The notes under the pieces: model-generated | Databases searched by the model: none | Told to the model about the DNA's origin: nothing | What the model saw: only the letters and a program-made list of their open reading frames with translations | Program-made: the position numbers and the translations under genes | Source: QHXQ01 sp036389375 | GTDB taxonomy: Bacteria; Acidobacteriota; Blastocatellia; Pyrinomonadales; Pyrinomonadaceae | Assembly (NCBI GenBank): GCA_036389375.1 | Contig: DASVQA010000062.1 | Span: 1 to 17,918, forward strand | Direction: 5' to 3' | Length of the DNA stretch: 17,918 nt | In this document: one piece after another, positions 1-8,015 of the stretch | Layout of the letters: every line of letters starts with the position of its first letter | How positions within the stretch are numbered: the stretch's first letter is position 1

Positions 1-3000
1 CCGCTACACCGATGGGCGCAGGGCGCAGCGCCGCGTCGAGCACGTAGATGCGACTGTTCGCTAAGGGACGGCCGAGCGGCACGGTCTCGCCCTGCGAGAG
101 ATCGGCGTCGGGCGTGACGCGGTGCGTGAGCACGCCGCAGGTCGTCTCGGTCGGGCCGTAGTGGTTGAGCACGATGCAGTCGGGCGCGATGTGGCGCAAC
201 TGCTCCGCGAGCCGTGCGCCGAGCGCCTCGCCGCCGAGCATCAGGAGATGGCGCGGCATGACCCCGGCCGGATCACCTGTCGCTTGCAGCGCGGCGAGGT
301 GTGAGGGCGCGGTCTTGAAGTAATCGATCTGGTGTTGTTTGAAGTAAGCCGCGAGCGCCGCTGCGTCGGTCGCCCGCTCAGGCGCGATGATGTGGAGCAC
401 GCCGCCCGTCGTCAGCGAAGCCCAGAGGTAAGTGATCGGCGCGTCAACGGCCAACGTCTGATGGAGCGCAAAGCTCGCGCCCGGTCGTAGCTCAAGCCGC
501 TCGCTGATGCCTCTGAGGTAATGCGTCAACTGCCTGTGCTCGGTCGCCACCCCTTTGGGCCGGCCCGTCGAGCCGGACGTGTAGATGATTTGCGCGAGGT
601 GTTCGGGCGCAGGCCCGTGCGCCGGCCGGCGCTCGTCGTGCCGGGTGATCAGCGGCCAGTCAGCGTCCAGACAGACGATCTGCGCGGCGTGTGCAGGCAG
701 CAGAGAGCGCAGGTGTTGCTGCGTGAGCAGGATGCTCAATTCGGCATCAGCTAACATGTAGGCGAGCCGCGCCTGCGGCAGCGCCGGGTCAAGCCCGACG
801 TAAGCGCCGCCGGCCTTCAGTATGCCGAGGAGGCCGACGATCATCTCAAGCGAGCGTTCGACCATGATGCCGACGAGCGTTTCCGGCCCGACGCCCAGCC
901 CGCGCAGGTGGTGGGCTAATTGATTGGCGCGGTGGTCGAGTTCCGCATAAGTGAGCTGGGCATCTTCGTAAACAAGTGCGACGGCGTCGGGCGTCCGCTC
1001 AACCTGTTGTTCAAATAGTTCGTGCGGGCAATGCGCGGCGGGGAAAGCGCGTGCGGTGTCGTTCCAATCGTAGATGAGTTGGCGCTCCTCTGTGGGGGCG
1101 AGGAGCGATGTGGCCTCGTGGCGCGCGTGCAGGTCGCGCGTCATTGCGCCTAGCGCGTTTAAGTAGTAGCCCGTGATGGCGGCCATCTGTGGTTCGCTCA
1201 ACTCGTGGGCGTCGTACTTGAAGCCCATGTGCAACTGGCGCGTGAGCGGGTTGAGCGAGAACGAAGCGTCGAGCGTGTAGTCAACCTCTTCGATGATGCG
1301 GCTGTCGGGCGTGAGCACTTCGACGTGCCCGGAGCGCAGCACGTCGGTCAGCGTGTGGAAGTGGACGAAGTTGAACTGCGTCTCAAAGAGCGGTTGCCCG
1401 CCCTGCTGGCGCTGTAGCTCAAAGAGCGGGAAGCGGCGGTAAGGCAGCATCTCCCATTCGGCATTGAAGGTCTGCTGGATCAGATCAGCCCACGTGCCGC
1501 TTGCGACTTGCAGCCGGAACGGTAGGGTATTGAGGAACAGCCCGCGCACGCGCTCGCCGTCCAACTCTTCCGAGCGCCCGTTGCTCGATAGCCCGCACAA
1601 CACGTCGGTCAAACCGCTCAACAGACTGAGCACCTTGACGTGCGCCGCCAGCAGCACGCTCTTGAGCGGCACTTTGGCGCTGTGCGCGACCTGCTGTAAC
1701 TCTGCCCCCAAGCCCGCCGGCATCTCGACCGGCCACCAGCGAAAACGCGCCGCCCCCGTGGGCCGCGTGGCGGCGGGCCAACGCGGCAGACGCATCACCG
1801 TGCTTCCGCGCAGACGCTCCTGCCAGAAGTTGCGACACTCGGGCGAATTGAGCGCCGCGCGTTCAAGGCGCACGAAGTCGCGGAAGGTGGCGGCGGGCGG
1901 CGGCTCGTCGGCCGGCGCTTCGCCCGCGAGCAGCGCAAAGTAGCGCCCGAAGATTTCCGCCAGCGTCGAGTTCAAACTCCAACCGTCGAAGATGGCGTGG
2001 CATTCGGTCAGCGAGAACTGGAACGAGTCGTGCTCACGCAGGTGTATGTGAAAACGCAGGAGTGGCGCGACGGCGAGATCGAAGCGGTTGTGCCGCTCGG
2101 CGGCGACGTAAGCATCAATCGCGGCGTCCTGCTCGGCGGTCGGCAGGTGGCGCAGGTCGCTCAAGGCAATCGGCAGCGTCGCCCTCTCGTGGACAAGTTG
2201 GAGCGGCTCGCTATAGCTCGTCAGATCGAACGAGGTGCGCAAGACCGGATGGCGCGCGACCACGTACTCGACGGCCGCGGTAAACGCCGCAAGGTCGAAG
2301 CGCGCGCGCAAGTGCCAGCTATTGATGTTGTGATAGACGGCCGATTCCGGCATCAACTCCATGTGATAGAGCATGCCGGCCTGTAGCATCGTGAGCGGAT
2401 AAGCGTCCACCAGATCGGCGGGCAAGAGCGCACGGTCGGCCGCCGCGACGAGGCTGAATGGCTCGGACTGTGCGCTCCGGTGCGGGCCGAGTTCGGCCGC
2501 GTGCAGTTCGCCCGCGAGTTCGGCAATCGTCTGGTGTTGGAAAAGCTGTTGCAGCGTGAAATCAAGCCCGCGCTCTTTGGCCGCCGCCAACAGCCGCACG
2601 CTCAGGATCGAGTCGCCGCCCAACTCGAAGAAGTTATCGTTGACGCCCACGCGTTCAAGCCCGAGCGCCTCGGCCCAGACGGCCGCCAGCACCTCTTCGC
2701 TGGCGTTGCGCGGCGCAACGTAATCCGCGCCCGCCTGTTCGCGCGCCCGCTCCGGTTCCGGCAGCGCGCGCAGATCAACCTTGCCGTGCGCCGTCAGCGG
2801 CAACTCGTCAAGCACGACGAACGCGGCCGGGATCATGTGCTCCGGCAGCTTGGTCTTCAGAAAGCTGCGCACCTCGCTCGTCTGCGGCGCACGCTCACGC
2901 GCGCTCACGAGGTACGCCACCAGCCGGCGCTCGCCCTGCTCGCCCGCCCGCGCCACGACGACAGCCGCCCGCACATCCTGATGGCTCATCAGCGCCGCTT

Positions 3001-5809
3001 CGATCTCGCCTAACTCGATGCGGAAGCCTCTGATCTTCACCTGATTGTCAATGCGGCCCAGGTATTCCAGATCACCATTAGCCAAACGCCGCGCCAGATC
3101 ACCCGTGCGGTAGAGGCGCGCGCCCGATGACAGGCCGAACGGATCAGGCACGAAGCGCGTCGCCGTCAGTTCCGCACGATGCAGGTAGCCGCGCGCCAGC
3201 CCCGCGCCGCCAACGTACAACTCGCCCGCTACGCCGAGCGGCGCAGGCTCCATCTGTTCGTCGAGCACGTAGAGTTGCAAGTCGGGAATCGGGCCGCCGA
3301 TGACGCTGCCAGCATTGCTTTCAACATCGCGCAAGCGAATCGGCCGGTAGGTGACGTGGACGGTCGTCTCCGTGATGCCGTACATGTTGACCAACTGCGG
3401 CGCGGTGTCCGCGTGGCGCGCGAACCACGGCCGCAGGCTTTGCAGTTCCAACGCCTCGCCGCCGAAGATCACGAACCGGAGCGCCAGCGCCGGCAGTTCA
3501 TCATGCTGCGCCGATTCTTCCGCGCCGATTAGCTGGCGGAAGGCGGAGGGCGTCTGGTTAAGCACCGTCACGCGCTCGCGCACGAGCAGTTCGTAGAAGG
3601 CCTCAGGCGCGCGGCTGACCCAGTAGGGCACGATGACGAGCCGCCCGCCGTAAGCAAGCGCGCCCCACAGTTCCCACACGGAGAAATCGAAGGCGTAGGA
3701 GTGAAAGAGCGTCCAGACATCCCGCGCGTCGAAGTTGAACCAACGCTCAGTGGCAGCGAACAGCCGGGTCACGTTGGCGTGCGTAACGACGACGCCCTTG
3801 GGCGTGCCGGTCGAACCCGACGTGTAGATGACGTAAGCGGCGGCGGCCGGCGTGGCCGTCTGCGCCGGATTAGCTTCCGATTCACGCGCGAGCGCCTCGC
3901 TGGCGGCGTCGAGCGCCAAAACCTGCGCCGTGTGCGCGGGCAGATGCTCGACCAGATGCGCCTGCGTGAGCAGCACGGCCACGCCCGCGTCGGCGAGCAT
4001 GAAGGAGACGCGCTCCGGCGGATAGCTCAGATCGAGCGGCACGTATGCGCCACCGGCTTTGAGCACGCCGAGGAGCGCGACCACCATCTCGACGCTGCGC
4101 TCCAACCATAGCCCGACGAGCACATCAGGCCCGACGCCCTGCCCCTTCAGATAGTGCGCCAGCCTGTTTGCGCGCCGGTTCAGTTCGGCGTAAGTGACCT
4201 GTTCATCTTCAAAGCTGAGCGCAACGCTATCGGGCGCACGCTCGGCTTGCGCCTCGAACAGTTCATGGAGCGTCGCGCTACGCGCATAATCGTGGCGTGC
4301 GCCCGTCTGGGCGTCTGGTTGTCCTGCGCGCAGCAACTCGCGGCGCTCGGCGGGCGTGACGAGCGGCAGGCGCGAGATGCGTTCGGCCGGCCGGGCGGCG
4401 ATGGCTTGCAGCAGCGTCTGGAAGTGTGCGGACATGCGCCGGATGGTGGCGGCGTCAAAGAGGTCTGTGTTGTATTCGATTGCGCCGCTCAAGCCTCGCG
4501 TCGTCTCTTCCATGACGAGCGTCAGATCGAATTTCGCGGTGCGTCCTTCGAGCGGCTGCGCGCGCAGTTGCAAGCCGCGCAGGTCGAGCGCGACGCGCGG
4601 CGCATTCTGGAAGGTGAAGACCACTTGAAAGAGCGGCGTGTGGCTCAGGTTTCGTTCCGGCTGTAGCTCGTCAACCAGTTTCTCGAAGGGCACGTCCTGA
4701 TGCGCGTATGCGCCGAGCGTCACCTCGCGTTCGCGCGCCAGCAGATCGACGAAGCGCGGGTCGCCGGAGAGGTCTGTCCTGAGCGCCAGCGTATTGAGGA
4801 AGAAGCCGATCAGGTCTTCGATCTCAGCGCGGTTGCGCCCCGCGATGGGCGTGCCGACGACGATATCCGTCTGCCGCGTGTAGCGCGCGAGCAGCACCTT
4901 GAAGGCCGCCATCAAGGTCATAAAGAGCGTCGCGCCTTCGCGCTGACTGATGGCGTTCAGCCGGTCGGTCACGGCGCGGTCAACGGTCAGGCGCTCGGTC
5001 GCGCCGCGAAAACTTTGCAGCGCGGGGCGCGGGCGATCCGTCGGCAATTCCAGAATGGGCGCACCTGCCAGTTGTTGCCGCCAGTAGGCGGTCTGCGTCT
5101 CCAACACTTCGCCCGTCAGCCACTCGCGCTGCCACACGGCGTAGTCCGCATATTGAATCCGCAACTCGGCAAGCGGCGACGGCCGACCCGCGACAAACGC
5201 TTCATAGAGCGCCGCCACTTCACGCACGAGGACACTAAACGACCAGCCGTCGGAGACGATGTGGTGCATCGTGAGCAGAACGATGTGCTCGTCGGCGGCG
5301 AGTTTAAAGAGGCGCGCGCGCAGGAGCGGCCCCGCGGCCAGATCGAAGGGCAGCAGGGCTTCTGACTGCGCCTGTCGCTGCGCTTCCGCTTCGCGCTCCT
5401 GTGCGGGCACTCCGCTTAAGTCAACGAGCGGCAGCGGCACGTCTAGTTTGGGCGCGATGATCTGTGCTGGCTGACCGGCGCTCAGCTTGAAGGTCGTGCG
5501 TAGGGCTTCGTGGCGGCGCACGATCTCGTTGACGGTCTGCGCGAGCGCCTCTACGTGCAGCGCACCCGTGAAGCGGACGGCGAGCGGCAGGTTATAGACG
5601 GGGTTGTCCGGCTCTAGTTGATGCAGGAACCAGAGTCGTTGCTGCGCGAAGGAGAGCGGTAAGGGGCCGGACTCCGTGCGCGGTTCGATGCCCCGCGTCT
5701 GCGGTAGCTCGATGCCCTCTTCCGCCAGCAGCACGGCGAACAGTTCGCGCTCCTCGGCGGACAGTACGGATGTGTTGGCGGCCGAATCTTTCCCGTGCTT
5801 CATAACCAT
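1..5809 (-). CDS. NRPS, C-A(Thr)-PCP-C-A(partial), runs off left edge
   Basis: I translated the minus strand from 5809 to position 2: it is open for 1936 codons with no stop, so the 3' end is outside the window. Domains by residue: N-terminal linker 1-45; C domain about 50-480 with HHIVSDG at 182-188; A domain about 514-1016 with SGSTGTPKG near 664 and the pocket Asp at 708; PCP with LGGDSI, Ser1067; a second, atypical C domain about 1135-1560 in which HHxxxDG reads CHAIFDG (1270-1276); a second A domain from about 1597 with its pocket Asp at 1789, cut after core A5. The first A code reads DFWNIGMVHK, the canonical Thr code. The second reads DATKMGHCG plus one residue off-window, related to Asp codes. 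The start is ATG 5809, whose A is the last base of the previous TAA stop; AAGGG lies 6 nt upstream, and a second ATG follows two codons later. It probably acts directly after the 2143-residue NRPS. Substrate calls are inferred from pocket alignment only. Confidence 0.96.
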   Translation of the reverse strand, partial: MVMKHGKDSAANTSVLSAEERELFAVLLAEEGIELPQTRGIEPRTESGPLPLSFAQQRLWFLHQLEPDNPVYNLPLAVRFTGALHVEALAQTVNEIVRRHEALRTTFKLSAGQPAQIIAPKLDVPLPLVDLSGVPAQEREAEAQRQAQSEALLPFDLAAGPLLRARLFKLAADEHIVLLTMHHIVSDGWSFSVLVREVAALYEAFVAGRPSPLAELRIQYADYAVWQREWLTGEVLETQTAYWRQQLAGAPILELPTDRPRPALQSFRGATERLTVDRAVTDRLNAISQREGATLFMTLMAAFKVLLARYTRQTDIVVGTPIAGRNRAEIEDLIGFFLNTLALRTDLSGDPRFVDLLAREREVTLGAYAHQDVPFEKLVDELQPERNLSHTPLFQVVFTFQNAPRVALDLRGLQLRAQPLEGRTAKFDLTLVMEETTRGLSGAIEYNTDLFDAATIRRMSAHFQTLLQAIAARPAERISRLPLVTPAERRELLRAGQPDAQTGARHDYARSATLHELFEAQAERAPDSVALSFEDEQVTYAELNRRANRLAHYLKGQGVGPDVLVGLWLERSVEMVVALLGVLKAGGAYVPLDLSYPPERVSFMLADAGVAVLLTQAHLVEHLPAHTAQVLALDAASEALARESEANPAQTATPAAAAYVIYTSGSTGTPKGVVVTHANVTRLFAATERWFNFDARDVWTLFHSYAFDFSVWELWGALAYGGRLVIVPYWVSRAPEAFYELLVRERVTVLNQTPSAFRQLIGAEESAQHDELPALALRFVIFGGEALELQSLRPWFARHADTAPQLVNMYGITETTVHVTYRPIRLRDVESNAGSVIGGPIPDLQLYVLDEQMEPAPLGVAGELYVGGAGLARGYLHRAELTATRFVPDPFGLSSGARLYRTGDLARRLANGDLEYLGRIDNQVKIRGFRIELGEIEAALMSHQDVRAAVVVARAGEQGERRLVAYLVSARERAPQTSEVRSFLKTKLPEHMIPAAFVVLDELPLTAHGKVDLRALPEPERAREQAGADYVAPRNASEEVLAAVWAEALGLERVGVNDNFFELGGDSILSVRLLAAAKERGLDFTLQQLFQHQTIAELAGELHAAELGPHRSAQSEPFSLVAAADRALLPADLVDAYPLTMLQAGMLYHMELMPESAVYHNINSWHLRARFDLAAFTAAVEYVVARHPVLRTSFDLTSYSEPLQLVHERATLPIALSDLRHLPTAEQDAAIDAYVAAERHNRFDLAVAPLLRFHIHLREHDSFQFSLTECHAIFDGWSLNSTLAEIFGRYFALLAGEAPADEPPPAATFRDFVRLERAALNSPECRNFWQERLRGSTVMRLPRWPAATRPTGAARFRWWPVEMPAGLGAELQQVAHSAKVPLKSVLLAAHVKVLSLLSGLTDVLCGLSSNGRSEELDGERVRGLFLNTLPFRLQVASGTWADLIQQTFNAEWEMLPYRRFPLFELQRQQGGQPLFETQFNFVHFHTLTDVLRSGHVEVLTPDSRIIEEVDYTLDASFSLNPLTRQLHMGFKYDAHELSEPQMAAITGYYLNALGAMTRDLHARHEATSLLAPTEERQLIYDWNDTARAFPAAHCPHELFEQQVERTPDAVALVYEDAQLTYAELDHRANQLAHHLRGLGVGPETLVGIMVERSLEMIVGLLGILKAGGAYVGLDPALPQARLAYMLADAELSILLTQQHLRSLLPAHAAQIVCLDADWPLITRHDERRPAHGPAPEHLAQIIYTSGSTGRPKGVATEHRQLTHYLRGISERLELRPGASFALHQTLAVDAPITYLWASLTTGGVLHIIAPERATDAAALAAYFKQHQIDYFKTAPSHLAALQATGDPAGVMPRHLLMLGGEALGARLAEQLRHIAPDCIVLNHYGPTETTCGVLTHRVTPDADLSQGETVPLGRPLANSRIYVLDAALRPAPIGVA

Positions 5810-8015
5810 TAAACGCCCTTTGAGGTTTTCTTGGCCAGCAGCGTCTCGCGCACCGCCTCGGCCCCCATCGCCTTGATCTTCTGCCAGACGCGCGCGATGC
5901 GTTCGCTCTCGCCCGCACGCGGTTCGTGCGCGCGCATGGCTTCGGCAAGCGCCGCCACGGTCGTCGCTTCAAACAGGACGCGCAGCGGCAACTCGAAGTG
6001 GAAGGTGTCGCGCAGACGCGAGACGATGCGTGTGGCCAAGAGGGAGTGGCCGCCCAACTCGAAGAAGTCATCCGCGATGCCGACGCGCTCAAGCCCCAGC
6101 GTCTCGGCCCAGATGCCCGCGAGCACTTCTTCGAGCGCGTTGCGCGGCGCGACGTATTCGTTCTCGTTTGCACGCGCTGCGTCGGGCTGAGGCAGCGCCG
6201 CCAGATCGATCTTGTCGTTGCGCGTCAAGGGCAACTCTGCGAGCGTGATAAAGACGGCGGGCAGCATGTATTCCGGCAAGCGTGCGCGCAGGTGCTCGCG
6301 CAACTCGCTCGTCGTCAACGTCTGCCCGGCCGACGGCACGACGTAAGCGACGAGCCGCTTGTTCCCGCGCTGCTCGTCCGCCGCGACGACGACCGCCGCA
6401 CGCACGCCTTCGTGCTGCTCAAGCGCCGCCGCCACTTCGCCCAACTCAATGCGATAACCGCGCACCTTCACCTGTGTATCGGTGCGCCCGAGGAAATCGA
6501 TCTGCCCGTCGGGCAGATAGCGTGCGAGGTCGCCCGTGCGATAGAGGCGTGCGCCCGGCTCTGTGCTAAACGGATGCGGGATGAAGCGCGCGGCCGTGAG
6601 TTCCGGTCGCCGCAAGTAGCCGCGCGCCAGGCTCGCACCGCCGATGTAGAGTTCGCCGACGACGCCGACGGGCACGGGTTGCAGGTGCGCGTCCAACAGA
6701 TAGACCTGCGCGTTGGCGACGGGTCGCCCGATGGGTGGTCGCCGTTCGTCGTGCGCTTCGCACCGCGCTTTGGTCGTCCACACGGTCGCTTCCGTCGGGC
6801 CGTAGAAGTTGTAGAACGCGCGCCCGCCGGCCCACGTCCCGGCGAGTCCGGCGGGACAAGCCTCGCCTGCGACCGCGAGCAGTTCGAGCGCCGGCAACTC
6901 GGCGGGCGGCGTGACGGCGAGCGCCGACGGCATCACGATGGCGTGCGTGATGGCCGCTTGCTCAAGCATCTCAAGCAGGGGCTGGCCCGGCAAAAGGGCC
7001 GCGCGCGACGCGAGACACAGGTGCGCGCCCGACATCAACGCCAGCACGATCTCGGCAATCGAAGCGTCGAAACTCAAAGACGCAAACTGCAACACCCGGC
7101 TCCCGACGCGGGGCGCAAGCGCGGTCTGTTGCGCCGTCACCAGATTGCACAAGCCGCGATGCGTGACCACGACGCCTTTCGGTCGGCCCGTCGAGCCGGA
7201 GGTGTAGATCACGTAGGCCGCGTTCTGCGGCGTCGCGCCGGACGAGACGTGGAGCGCAGACTGCGGCGCGCCGGCCAACGAATCCGCGTCCAGACAGACG
7301 ACGCGCGCACGGCTCTCCGGCAATTGGGCTTGCAGGTCACGCGTCGTCAGCAGCACGCTCGCGTCCGCGTCCGCCAGCATGTAGCGCAGCCGCTCGCGCG
7401 GGTAGGTTGGATCAAGCGGCACGTATGCCCCGCCCGCCTTGAACACGCCAAGCACCGCAACCACCATCTCCAGCGAGCGTTCGAGACAGATGCCGACCAG
7501 CACTTCCGGCCCGACGCCAAGTGCGCGCAAGTGATGCGCCAGTTGATTGGCGCGCGCGTCCAACTCGGCGTAGGTCACCTCTGCGCCGGCAAAGCTGAGG
7601 GCCACGGCGTCGGGCGTCCGCGCCGCCTGAGCCGCGAACAGATCGTGCGCGCAGGCGGTCTGCGGAAACTCCTGCGCCGTATCGTTCCATGCGACGAGTT
7701 GTTGCTGCTGCTCCGCTTCGGTCAACAGCGGCAGCGTGGCGACCGCGCGCTCCGGCTCCGTCACGGCGGCGCGCAGCAGCCGCTCGAAGTGCTGCGCGAG
7801 CCGTTCAATCGTGCGTTCGTCAAACAGGTCTGTGTTGTACTCGAAGCGCGTCACCAGACCGGCGGCAGTCTCTTCCATGACGAGCGTCAGATCGAACTTG
7901 GCCGCGCCGCTCCCGGCCGCTTGCGCCGTCAATTCAAGACCGGGCAGCGCGAGCGTGACCGGCGGGTTGTTCTGCCAGACGAAATAGACCTGAAAGAGCG
8001 GCGTGTGGCTCAGGT
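4626..8015 (-). repeat. Homologous C-domain copies with a 25-nt identical core (4626-4650 and 7991-8015)
   Basis: The second C domain of the two-module NRPS and the first C domain of the left-edge NRPS share a perfect 25-nt direct repeat at 7991-8015 and 4626-4650, encoding LSHTPLFQ, within longer similar stretches (for example around GAYAHQDVPFE). The entry spans both copies; sequence between them is coding. This points to duplication or recombination between modules in the cluster's history. Confidence 0.7.
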
